Assembly: GCA_945905735.1 (NCBI GenBank)
Contig: CAMDQC010000011.1
Span: 1 to 59,658, forward strand
DNA length: 59,658 nt
From: Prosthecobacter debontii
Lineage (GTDB): Bacteria > Verrucomicrobiota > Verrucomicrobiia > Chthoniobacterales > Chthoniobacteraceae
Reading direction: 5' to 3'
In this document: in pieces, positions 52,506-59,658 of the stretch
Position numbering within the stretch: position 1 is the stretch's first letter
How the letters are laid out: the number at the start of each line of letters is the position of its first letter
Position numbers and translations under genes: made by a program
The notes under the pieces: generated by a model
What the model saw: only the letters and a program-made list of their open reading frames with translations
What the model was told of the DNA's origin: nothing
Database searches by the model: none

Positions 52506-55190
52506 TCAGAACTCTTTGCGCCGTCCGACGAGGTTGATGCAGCGGGTGATGAGCGCCGTCCAGCCTGTCTGATGGCTGGCACCGAGGCCGCGCCCGGTGT
52601 CGCCGTGGAAGTATTCGTGGAACCACACAAGCTCGCGCCAATGCGTATCGGTGGCCAATTTCTGCGTGAGCGAATCGTCGCGGTGGCAGGGGCGCTCGCC
52701 CTTTTCATCGGGGAGGAAAATGCGCGTGACCCGGCGGGCGATGCGGGCGGCGATTTCGTCGAGCGCGAGGAAGTTGCCACTGCGTGTGGGAAATTCGAGC
52801 TTCAGCGAGTCACCGTAGAAACGGTGGTAGCGTTCGAGCGCCTCAATGAGCAGGTAGTTGAGCGGAAACCAGATCGGGCCGCGCCAATTACTATTGCCGC
52901 CCCACATGCCGTCGGTGCTCTCGCCGCCTTCGTATTCCACGGTAACGGTGCCGCCGTCGTGGTGTAAAGAGAACGGGTCTTTGGCCAGCGAGCGGCTGAG
53001 GGAGCGGACGCCGTAGGGCGAGAGGAACTCGTCCTCGTCGAGCATCCGTTGGAGGACGCGCTCCAGTCGTTCCCGCGAAGGGATGGCGAGGAGGCGTAGC
53101 TCGTCGCCGTCGTGGGTCGTGCGCTCCATGTAGCTCGTTTGCTTGGCCAACTCGGGGCGATTATCGAGGAACCAGCGCATCCTTTTGCGGAAGCCGGGGA
53201 GCTGCTTGATCGTGTCTTGCTCCAGAACTTCCACGGCGAGGAGCGGCACGAGGCCGACCATGCTGCGGACGCGGAGCGGCACGGATTCGTCGTCATCTCC
53301 GCGCAGGCGGTCGTAGTAAAATCCATCCTGCTCGTCCCACAGTCCGCTGCCGCCGAGGGTGTTCATCGCGTCGGCGATGGCGACGAAGTGCTCGAAGAAC
53401 TTGCTGGCGATGTCCTCATACGCAGGGCGCGTGCGGGCGAGCTCCACGGCCATCGAGAGCATGGTGACGCAGTAGAACGCCATCCACGCGGTGCCGTCGG
53501 CTTGCTCCAGCGTCTTGCCGCTGGGGAGCGGCTTGCTGCGGTCGAAAAGGCCGATGTTGTCCATGCCGAGGAAGCCGCCGCCGAAGAGATGCTGCCCGCG
53601 CGCATCTTTGCGGTTCACCCACCAGGTGAAATTGATGAGCAATTTCTGAAAGCACCGCTCCAAGAAAAGGGTGTCGCGCTCTCCGCGAGTGCCGGTGATT
53701 TTATACACACGCCAGCACGCCCAAGCGTGGACGGGCGGATTCACGTCGCCGAAGTTCCACTCGTAAGCGGGCAGTGCGCCGTCGGGCCGCAGGTACCATT
53801 CGCGGAGGAGGAGCATGAGCTGCCCTTTCGCAAACTCGGGGTCTATGCGGCACATCGGGATCATGTGGAAAGCAAGGTCCCATGCGGCGTACCACGGGTA
53901 TTCCCATTTGTCCGGCATGGAGATGATGTCGCCATTGTAGAGGTGCCCCCAGTCGGCATTGCGCCCGCGCTTGCGGACGGCGGGTGGCGCTGGTTGCGCG
54001 GGGTCTCCGGCGAGCCAAGTCTTCACGTCGTAGTGGTAAAATTGCTTGCTCCACAGCAGCGAAGCGTAGGCTTGGCGGATGATGTTGCGCTGCTCGTCGT
54101 CGAGGCCCGCCGCGCATTTCGAGGCGTTAAAGAGACGCGCGTCCTCGATGCGTGCGGCGAAGGTTTTCTCGAAGTCCTCGAAGCCCTGCGACGCCAATTC
54201 CAGCGTGCCGCCAAGCCGCAACCGCAGGACGATCTCGCCGCCTGCTGGCACATCCAGCGTGTAGTGCGCGGCGCATTTCGTGCCCGTGAGGTCAGGGTTC
54301 ACCGCGCCGGAATCGCCGTGAACGACTGCACGGTGAAAGGCATCTTTCACATACGGCTGGGGATTCGCGGAGCCGTAGAGCGCGTTCACGTTCGTCTCGT
54401 TTTCGGTGAAAAGGAGCGGCGCCTCCTTCTCCAGTACAAGCCGGTAATCGCCCAGCGAAGTGTGCGACGCCTCCACCGTTTGCGGCCCCAGCGCGCGGAG
54501 GAACGGACGCTCGCCATCCTTCGTCCAGCTCCACGTATTGCGAAACCACAGTGTTGGCAGAACATGAATGCGTGCCGCCTCCGGGCCGCGATTGGCCACG
54601 GTGATGCGGATCAATATATCCTCCTCCGAAGCCTTCGCGTATTCCGCGAATACGTCGAAGTAACGGTCCTCCGCAAATGCGTCCGTATCCCAAAGCTCGA
54701 ACTCGCGATCCTTTGGCCCACGGCGTCCATTTTCCTCGCGGAGCCATTGGTAAGGGAAGGCGCGCTGCGGGTACTTATAGAGCGCGCGGAGATAGGAGGA
54801 AGTGGGCGTGGCATCGAGATACCAGTATGCCTCTTTCACATCCTCGCCGTGCGGCCCCTCGCCATTCGCGAGGCCGAAGAGACGCTCTTTCAAAAGCGGG
54901 TCGCGCTCATTCCAAAGCGCCAGCGAGAAACACAACCGCGCCTGCCGGTCGCAGATTCCCATCAGCCCGTCCTCGCCCCAACGGTAAGTGCGGAGATGGG
55001 CGTGGTCGTGCGGGAAGTAGCGCCACGCGTCGCCCGAGTCCGAGTAGTCCTCACGCACCGTGCCCCACTGGCGCTCGCTGAGATACGGACCCCAACGCTT
55101 CCAGTTTCCCTCGCGCCGTGATTCGGTCGCGAGACGTTGATGTTCTGGAGTGTGGGCGGCGAGTGGTTCGCTGTGGTCGTCGGAGATCAT
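52506..55190 (-). CDS. GH63-type glucosidase (MGH1-like glycoside hydrolase)
   Basis: 894 residues from the ATG at 55190 (a TTG at 55232 would add 14). An N-terminal beta-sandwich (about 30-330, including WNERDPLLKERLFGLANG) precedes an (alpha/alpha)6 barrel. Conserved barrel landmarks include WEYPWYAAWDLAFHMIP (catalytic-acid region around Asp), YEWNFGDVNPPVHAWACW, and near the C-terminus GMWGGNSNWRGPIWFPLNYL and WFHEYFHGDTGRGLGASHQT (second carboxylate Glu/Asp). This is the layout of the bacterial GH63-like clan of glucosidases and glucosylglycerate/mannosylglycerate hydrolases. No signal peptide, so it probably acts on cytoplasmic storage or compatible-solute glucosides. Substrate not assigned. 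Operon with gmhB and kdsB. Confidence 0.88.
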   Translation of the reverse strand: MISDDHSEPLAAHTPEHQRLATESRREGNWKRWGPYLSERQWGTVREDYSDSGDAWRYFPHDHAHLRTYRWGEDGLMGICDRQARLCFSLALWNERDPLLKERLFGLANGEGPHGEDVKEAYWYLDATPTSSYLRALYKYPQRAFPYQWLREENGRRGPKDREFELWDTDAFAEDRYFDVFAEYAKASEEDILIRITVANRGPEAARIHVLPTLWFRNTWSWTKDGERPFLRALGPQTVEASHTSLGDYRLVLEKEAPLLFTENETNVNALYGSANPQPYVKDAFHRAVVHGDSGAVNPDLTGTKCAAHYTLDVPAGGEIVLRLRLGGTLELASQGFEDFEKTFAARIEDARLFNASKCAAGLDDEQRNIIRQAYASLLWSKQFYHYDVKTWLAGDPAQPAPPAVRKRGRNADWGHLYNGDIISMPDKWEYPWYAAWDLAFHMIPMCRIDPEFAKGQLMLLLREWYLRPDGALPAYEWNFGDVNPPVHAWACWRVYKITGTRGERDTLFLERCFQKLLINFTWWVNRKDARGQHLFGGGFLGMDNIGLFDRSKPLPSGKTLEQADGTAWMAFYCVTMLSMAVELARTRPAYEDIASKFFEHFVAIADAMNTLGGSGLWDEQDGFYYDRLRGDDDESVPLRVRSMVGLVPLLAVEVLEQDTIKQLPGFRKRMRWFLDNRPELAKQTSYMERTTHDGDELRLLAIPSRERLERVLQRMLDEDEFLSPYGVRSLSRSLAKDPFSLHHDGGTVTVEYEGGESTDGMWGGNSNWRGPIWFPLNYLLIEALERYHRFYGDSLKLEFPTRSGNFLALDEIAARIARRVTRIFLPDEKGERPCHRDDSLTQKLATDTHWRELVWFHEYFHGDTGRGLGASHQTGWTALITRCINLVGRRKEF

Positions 55191-55275
55191 GGGCGCAGCG
55201 TAAACGGACACATGGCCGAGAAGCACGGACAAATTGATGGGCTCGCAAATTTTTGCCCGCTACTGTGTTCCAACG

Positions 55276-56397
55276 ATGCGTGCATTACTTCTTGTCCTCG
55301 ATTCTGTCGGCTGTGGCGCCGCGCCGGATGCGGCCAGCTATGGCGATGTCGGCTCACATACGCTCGGCCACATTTACGAGCGAACGCCGGGCTTTTCTCT
55401 GCCGACGCTGGAGGGGCTCGGGCTGGCGGCGATCCTTGGTCGCCCCGGCACTCCGCGCGCATCGTGGGGGAAAATGCGGGAGCGTTCTGCGGGGAAGGAT
55501 ACGACGACGGGGCATTGGGAAATCGCGGGCGCGGAGCTGGAGGTGCCCTTTGTGACGTATGAGCGGTTCCCGGATTCCGTGGTGCGTGCGATTGAGGCGG
55601 AGGCGGGCGTGGAGTTCATCGGCAACTTCCCGCGCAGTGGGACGGTCGTGCTGGAGGAACTCGGCGCGGAGCACGTCCGCACGGGCAAGCCGATCCTTTA
55701 TACGAGCGCGGATAGCGTGATGCAGATCGCCGCGCACGAAGGCGTCTTCCCGCTGGCGAGGCTGTATGCGCTGTGCGAAATCGCGCGTCGCCACTGCGAT
55801 CCGCTGCGCGTCGGGCGGGTGATTGCGCGCCCGTTTGTCGGCGAGCCCGGCGCGTTCAAGCGCACTGGCGGGCGGCATGATTACGCGATGCTCCCGCCGC
55901 GCACCGTGCTCGCAGCGCTTGCGGAGGAGGGGCACGCGGTTCATGGCGTGGGGAAAATCAGCGACATCTTTGCAGGCTGCGGGATCACGACCAGCACGCC
56001 GACGGCGAGTAATGCGGAGGGGATGGCGGCTATCGAGCGACTGTGGCCCACGCACAGCGGGCTGATGTTTGCGAACCTCGTCGATTTCGACATGCTCTTC
56101 GGCCATCGCCGCGATGTCGCGGGCTACGCGCGGTGCCTCGCGGAGTTCGACGCTTGGCTGGCGACGTTCGTGTTTAATGCGGACGACCTCATCATCATCA
56201 CCGCCGATCACGGCAACGACCCGACGCATCCCGGCACAGACCACACACGCGAGGAAGTGCCGTTGCTCGTGATGCACGGCGGCACGGCGGTGCCGCTCGG
56301 CACACGCGAGAGTTTCGCGGATGTTGCGGCGACGCTGGCCGACTTCTTTCGACTCAAGACTTGGCCTCGCGAGCGGTCGTTTTGGAATGACGAATGA
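55276..56397 (+). CDS. deoB: Phosphopentomutase
   Basis: 373 residues from the ATG at 55276 (MRALLLVLDSVGCGAAPDA); the upstream frame to 55234 is not conserved. Alkaline-phosphatase-fold enzyme with two Mn: Asp in LLVLDSVGCG, the phosphorylated Thr in SAGKDTTTGHWEIAG, and the late metal motif IITADHGNDPTHPGTDHTREE. Interconverts ribose- and deoxyribose-1- and 5-phosphates in nucleoside salvage. Length is close to other DeoB proteins (about 390). The last codons (Asn-Asp-Glu-stop) lie in the arm of the following hairpin. Divergent from the glucosidase gene across about 85 bp. Confidence 0.95.
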   Translation: MRALLLVLDSVGCGAAPDAASYGDVGSHTLGHIYERTPGFSLPTLEGLGLAAILGRPGTPRASWGKMRERSAGKDTTTGHWEIAGAELEVPFVTYERFPDSVVRAIEAEAGVEFIGNFPRSGTVVLEELGAEHVRTGKPILYTSADSVMQIAAHEGVFPLARLYALCEIARRHCDPLRVGRVIARPFVGEPGAFKRTGGRHDYAMLPPRTVLAALAEEGHAVHGVGKISDIFAGCGITTSTPTASNAEGMAAIERLWPTHSGLMFANLVDFDMLFGHRRDVAGYARCLAEFDAWLATFVFNADDLIIITADHGNDPTHPGTDHTREEVPLLVMHGGTAVPLGTRESFADVAATLADFFRLKTWPRERSFWNDE

Positions 56398-56434
56398 CGA
56401 ATGACGAAGCTCGCAAGTTTCGTCATTCGTCATT
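56393..56434. terminator. Bidirectional hairpin between deoB and alaS
   Basis: A perfect 16-bp inverted repeat (56393-56408 with 56419-56434), each arm made of two AATGACG-type units, separated by a 10-base loop. It lies between the convergent ends of deoB and alaS and overlaps the deoB stop codon. There is no long T tract, so terminator strength is uncertain; it may equally be a repeat-derived element. Confidence 0.65.
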
Positions 56435-56439
56435 TCCCT

Positions 56440-59343
56440 CTAGCCGATCATCGCCTTCGCGGCTGTGAGGGCTGCGTCGAGTTGCGCGGCGTCTTTGCCT
56501 CCGCCTCGGGCGAAGTCGGGTTTGCCGCCGCCTTTGCCTCCGACGATTGGGGCGATGGTCTGGATGATTTTTCCGGCCTGCACCTTCGACTGGAATTCCT
56601 TGCCGACGCTCGCGATGAGCGTTACCGCGCCGTTGCTTGCTGCGCCGAAGACGACGATGCCGTGGAAGCTGCCCTTCAATGCTTCGGCGATGTGCATGAC
56701 GCTGTCGCCGTCGAGGTCGCCGAGGTTGGCGACGATGGCGTTGTTCTCCGCGCTGGCGATGAGCGTCTTAGCGCGGGCGGCGGCTTCGCGTTGTTGGGCG
56801 GCTTTGAGCACGCGCTCCAGCTCCTTTTGCTGCGCTAAAACGGCGTCGAGTTTCTTCTCCAGATCACCGATGGGCGTGCCGAGTTTCGCGGCAATGGCGA
56901 CGAGCCGCGAGGTGTCGGCGAGTGCGCCGTCGTAAGCGGTGAGGCCCGCGGCGGCTTCGATGCGGCGGACTCCAGCGGCGATGGCGGCTTCGCTGGCGAT
57001 TCGGAAAAGGCCGATCTCGCCGGTGGCGCGGGTGTGGGTGCCGGCGCAGAGTTCCTTGCTGTATCCGCCGATGTCCACGACGCGGACGAGCTCGCCGTAT
57101 TTGTCGCCGAAGAACTGCATGATGTCGGCGCGGCCACGCACGTCGGCGTATGGCACTTCGTTCCAGACGACGGGCGCGTTTTCGAGGATGCGCTCATTGA
57201 CGAGGCGCTCGATGTCGCGGACTTGCTGCGCGGAAAGCGCGGCGCTGTTGAAGTCAAAAGTCAGCTTGTCCGGCGCGACGCTGGAGCCTTTTTGCGTGGC
57301 GTCTTTGGAGACGACTTCGTGGAGCGCCCAGTGCAGCAAGTGCGTGACGGTGTGGTGCCGCTGGATGGCGGCGCGGCGGTCGCGGTCCACGGTGAGGGTG
57401 ACTTCCGCGCCGATGGACGGGATGGACTCAATGGACTCGGCGGACTCCAAAAAGTGCAGCCATGTATGGCCGACTTTGGTGGTGTTGGCGATGCGCCACG
57501 AATTCGCGCCGGCGGAAATCTCGCCGCTGTCGCCCACCTGCCCGCCCATTTCGGCATAAGCGGTGGAGGCGTCGAGGATGACGGCGGTCTTGTCTTTGAG
57601 CGCGACGACTTCGAGCACCTTCGCGGTGGTGGAAAGTTCGTCGTAGCCGATAAAGCGCGTGGCTTCCTTGGTCTCGACTTCCGAGAGCTCGATGACGGTT
57701 TTTTTCTGCGCAGCGCGGGCGCGGGTGCGCTGCTCTTCCATGTGTTTCTCAAAGCCAGCGGTGTCCACAGTCAGGCCGCGCTCGCGGGCCATGAGTTCGG
57801 TGAGGTCGAGCGGGAAGCCGTAGGTGTCGTACAGTTTGAAGGCGTCGGCTCCTGAAACCGCTGGGGGACTCTTCAGAATCTTCTTGAGTGCGCCATTCTG
57901 AACATCCTCAGCAGTGATCTGCTGGATTTGCGCCCCGATTCTAAATGAGAAGGTAGAAATCTCGTTCTCGGTCACTCCAATGTCTCGTCCTTTCCCATTC
58001 CATCCGGCTTCAGCACAGCCATCTCTTGTCAAAGCGAGGATAATGGAGTTTGCGAAAACGTCGTTCTCAAACAGCTTAATGCCTTTATCTAGCGTCTTGT
58101 TGAACGATTCCTCCTCCCGCTTGAGCGTGTCTTTCACGAGCTGCTGTTTTTCGCGGAGGTTGGGGAAGACGTCGCCCATGTGCTGCGCGAGGACGTCCAC
58201 GAGTTTGTAGAAGAAGGGCTCTTTGAAGCCGAGCGTGCGGCCGTAGCGGACGGCGCGGCGGAGGATGCGGCGGAGGACGTAGTTGCGGTCGTTGTTGCCG
58301 GGCGAAATGCCGTCGGCGATGGCGAAGCTGAGCGTGCGGATGTGGTCGGCGATGACTCGGAAGGCTATATCAGTTGAGAGTTGAGGGTTGAGAGTTGAGA
58401 GATTGCCGCCATCGGTCGGCAGCGTGCTTGTGTATTTGCAACCGCTCATTTTTTCCAATTCGTCGAACAGAGGGCGGAAAACGTCGGTGTCGTAGTTGGA
58501 GATGCGGGCGTTTTCGAAGTCGGTGAAGTTTTTCGTGCCGTGGATGATGGAGACGACGCGCTCGAAGCCCATGCCGGTATCGACGTGCTGGGCGGGGAGC
58601 GGCGAGAAGGTGCCGTCGGGGTTGGCGTTGTATTGGATGAAGACGTTGTTCCAAATCTCGATGCAGCGGGCGTCGGGGCCGTTGACGAGTTTTGCGCCTT
58701 CGCGCTGGCGCTCGATGCTCGTGTTCACGGGGCCGGACGTGAGGTCCACATGGATCTCGGTGCAGGGGCCGCACGGGCCGGTGTCGCCCATCATCCAGAA
58801 ATTGTCCTTCTTATTTCCGTTCACGATGTGGATGTCGGGGTCGAGGCCGATGCTGCGGAATTTTTCCGCCCACAGTTCCCAGGCTTCTTGGTCGCGCTGC
58901 GCAGGGTCATTTGCGCCGGGCTGGTAAATGGTGGCATACACACGCTCGGCGGGGAATTTCCACCGCTCGATGATCAGCTCCCAAGCCCAGCCGATGGCTT
59001 CCTTTTTGAAGTAGTCGCCGAAGCTCCAGTTGCCGAGCATCTCGAAGAAAGTGTGGTGGTAAGTGTCGAGGCCGACGTCATCGAGGTCGTTGTGTTTGCC
59101 GCCGGCGCGGATGCACTTCTGCGTGTCGGCGGCGCGGGTGTCGCTGCCGGGGACTGCGCCGGCCCATTTGCTCACGTCGGCGCTGCGCTCGCCGAGGAAG
59201 ATGGGGACGAACTGGTTCATGCCCGCGTTGGTGAAAAGGAGGTTCGGCGAATCCGGCATGAGCGAGCCGCTCGGCACAATGGTGTGCTGCTGCTGACGGA
59301 AGAAATCGAGGAACGACTGTCGGATTTGTGCGCTGGTCATCAT
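56440..59343 (-). CDS. alaS: Alanine--tRNA ligase with two atypical insertions
   Basis: About 967 residues from the ATG at 59343 (tandem ATGs at 59343/59340), beginning MTSAQIRQSFLDFF; the frame upstream of this is not homologous. Charges tRNA-Ala. The class II synthetase core (about 1-450) has VPSGSLMPDSPNLLFTNAGM and DDVGLDTYHHTFFEMLGN; the editing domain has HHTVTHLLHWALHE and CAGTHTRATGEIG (zinc-binding His and Cys), followed by the C-terminal coiled coil and C-Ala domain. Two features are unusual: a block of about 65 residues before VSGADAFKLYDTYGFPLDLT (roughly 57862-58068) where relatives have about 10-15, and a short block NLSTLNPQLST (58372-58401) made from a simple sequence repeat. 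Both are in frame, so a functional enzyme is expected. Confidence 0.93.
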   Translation of the reverse strand: MMTSAQIRQSFLDFFRQQQHTIVPSGSLMPDSPNLLFTNAGMNQFVPIFLGERSADVSKWAGAVPGSDTRAADTQKCIRAGGKHNDLDDVGLDTYHHTFFEMLGNWSFGDYFKKEAIGWAWELIIERWKFPAERVYATIYQPGANDPAQRDQEAWELWAEKFRSIGLDPDIHIVNGNKKDNFWMMGDTGPCGPCTEIHVDLTSGPVNTSIERQREGAKLVNGPDARCIEIWNNVFIQYNANPDGTFSPLPAQHVDTGMGFERVVSIIHGTKNFTDFENARISNYDTDVFRPLFDELEKMSGCKYTSTLPTDGGNLSTLNPQLSTDIAFRVIADHIRTLSFAIADGISPGNNDRNYVLRRILRRAVRYGRTLGFKEPFFYKLVDVLAQHMGDVFPNLREKQQLVKDTLKREEESFNKTLDKGIKLFENDVFANSIILALTRDGCAEAGWNGKGRDIGVTENEISTFSFRIGAQIQQITAEDVQNGALKKILKSPPAVSGADAFKLYDTYGFPLDLTELMARERGLTVDTAGFEKHMEEQRTRARAAQKKTVIELSEVETKEATRFIGYDELSTTAKVLEVVALKDKTAVILDASTAYAEMGGQVGDSGEISAGANSWRIANTTKVGHTWLHFLESAESIESIPSIGAEVTLTVDRDRRAAIQRHHTVTHLLHWALHEVVSKDATQKGSSVAPDKLTFDFNSAALSAQQVRDIERLVNERILENAPVVWNEVPYADVRGRADIMQFFGDKYGELVRVVDIGGYSKELCAGTHTRATGEIGLFRIASEAAIAAGVRRIEAAAGLTAYDGALADTSRLVAIAAKLGTPIGDLEKKLDAVLAQQKELERVLKAAQQREAAARAKTLIASAENNAIVANLGDLDGDSVMHIAEALKGSFHGIVVFGAASNGAVTLIASVGKEFQSKVQAGKIIQTIAPIVGGKGGGKPDFARGGGKDAAQLDAALTAAKAMIG
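57862..58068 (-). other. In-frame, low-G+C insertion inside alaS
   Basis: About 207 bp encoding NDVFANSIILALTRDGC onward, at a place where AlaRS proteins normally have a short loop between the RGLKLFEEE-like helix and the SGxxAFKLYDTYGFP motif. By my count 57861-58070 is about 49 percent G+C, against about 65 percent in 58201-58260. The boundaries are approximate. The origin is unknown. Confidence 0.6.
58372..58401 (-). repeat. Simple sequence repeat inside alaS
   Basis: Imperfect heptamer repeats of the GTTGAGA/GTTGAGG type (tcaactc/tcaaccc on the coding strand), four copies, encoding the Leu-Ser-Thr-Leu-Asn-Pro-Gln-Leu-Ser-Thr block at about residues 315-325 of AlaRS. Confidence 0.8.
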
Positions 59344-59398
59344 ATAGAAAAAGAGCGCGGAAGCTACATGGGGCGCGGCAAAGGTAAAGCGCAGTCGT

Positions 59399-59513
59399 GG
59401 CTCACGCGGCCCTCCGCGTGAAACCGTTTCACGCGAAGCGCAGATCAAAAGAGCGTCCCACCGGAAAGCGTGCGCTTCGCGGTTGGAGATTCACGCGGAG
59501 GGCCGCGTGAGCC
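59399..59513. repeat. 115-nt long inverted-repeat element upstream of alaS
   Basis: Outer arms 59399-59422 and 59490-59513 form a perfect 24-bp inverted repeat; inner arms 59432-59442 and 59471-59481 form a perfect 11-bp inverted repeat. The segment gaaaccgtttc between them is a further small dyad. The size (115 nt) is close to the other element at 23807-23920, but the sequence is different. No terminator-like T tract. Confidence 0.8.
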
Positions 59514-59658
59514 AGTGCGCCTGCACATAACCAAAGAAAGAAGGTGAAAGACCTGACCACAGAAAGACATGAAAACTGGAGAAGCCGGAGACAACTGCGG
59601 AGCAGCGATGCTGCCGTGGAGAGCAGTCCGAGGCGAGGCAACCAGTCCGCAACGCAAG
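59514..59658. other. Non-coding right end of the window
   Basis: I see no gene here. A minus-strand frame of about 70 codons runs through it and into the inverted-repeat arm, but it has no family resemblance. The stretch is A/G-rich (accacagaaagacatgaaa), of a kind often found in repeated intergenic DNA of PVC genomes. Confidence 0.5.

Noticed and set aside
53112-55121. 669-codon open frame antisense to the GH63 glucosidase
   Set aside because: Codon use is that of a complement frame and the sense strand has intact glycosidase motifs throughout.
59429-59641. 70-codon minus-strand frame at the right end
   Set aside because: Mostly inverted-repeat arm and A/G-rich repeat-like DNA; the hydrophobic stretch is probably chance.
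1-59658. CRISPR array, rRNA operon, insertion sequence with transposase, prophage
   Set aside because: No regularly spaced repeats, rRNA-like sequence, transposase motif or phage structural gene block was seen; the S74 domain alone is not evidence of a prophage.

Overview
The window looks like chromosomal DNA from a Gram-negative member of the Verrucomicrobiota/PVC group. The evidence is a G+C-rich genome with few clear Shine-Dalgarno sites; large secreted proteins of PVC style (INYQGR-type N-terminus, RCC1 repeats, LamG and fibronectin-like domains); LPS-sugar genes (kdsB, gmhB); a WecA-like phosphoglycosyl transferase beside an O-antigen ligase; a DUF2339 membrane protein; and a GH63-type glucosidase. 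The taxonomic call is an inference from gene content.

Layout. 1-9.7 kb: a tightly packed plus-strand run of secreted proteins (giant 1578-residue protein, short membrane-anchored protein, RCC1-repeat protein with a C-terminal S74 chaperone/autoprotease domain, two further exported proteins), overlapping into a GlcD-type FAD oxidase. 11.3-15.6 kb: Gfo/Idh oxidoreductase, a terminator, a small-protein/HNH-nuclease cassette bracketed by direct repeats, and a PHP-glycosyltransferase fusion. 15.8-21 kb: two secreted genes, each broken by one in-frame stop codon (TAA at 17463, TAG at 20662), on either side of a tRNA-His gene. 21-29 kb: DUF2339 membrane protein (minus), a 114-nt nested inverted repeat, a C26 amidotransferase/transglutaminase pair, a compact dltD-dltC-dltX set without dltA or dltB, and a PgpH-like HD phosphodiesterase (minus). 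29-36.9 kb: nitrilase-family amidase, WecA-like transferase, O-antigen ligase, Sel1-repeat protein, dusB and a deoxyhypusine-synthase-like protein.

37.0-51.2 kb is the centrepiece: two translationally coupled megasynthase genes. The first reads C-A-T-E-C-T and the second KS-AT-ACP-AMT-C-A-T-TE. Active-site residues are visible in every domain. The first A domain carries a threonine code (DFWNVGMVHK) and the second an aliphatic, probably Ile/Val, code (DAFFLGITFK). The AT has the malonyl signature HAFH. An aminotransferase acts in cis after the PKS module, one module lacks an A domain, and the thioesterase has Cys in place of the usual Ser. I infer a small acyl-peptide containing D-allo-Thr, a C2-extended and beta-aminated unit and a terminal Ile/Val, possibly cyclised through the beta-amine or the Thr hydroxyl. 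No transporter, phosphopantetheinyl transferase or regulator is seen beside it, but a 15-bp palindrome lies in its upstream region.

51.2-59.7 kb: kdsB, gmhB and a GH63-type glucosidase form a minus-strand operon that overlaps the 3' end of the synthase by 11 bp. deoB and alaS follow, convergent across a 16-bp-arm hairpin. alaS carries two unusual in-frame insertions, and a 115-nt near-palindromic element lies upstream of it.
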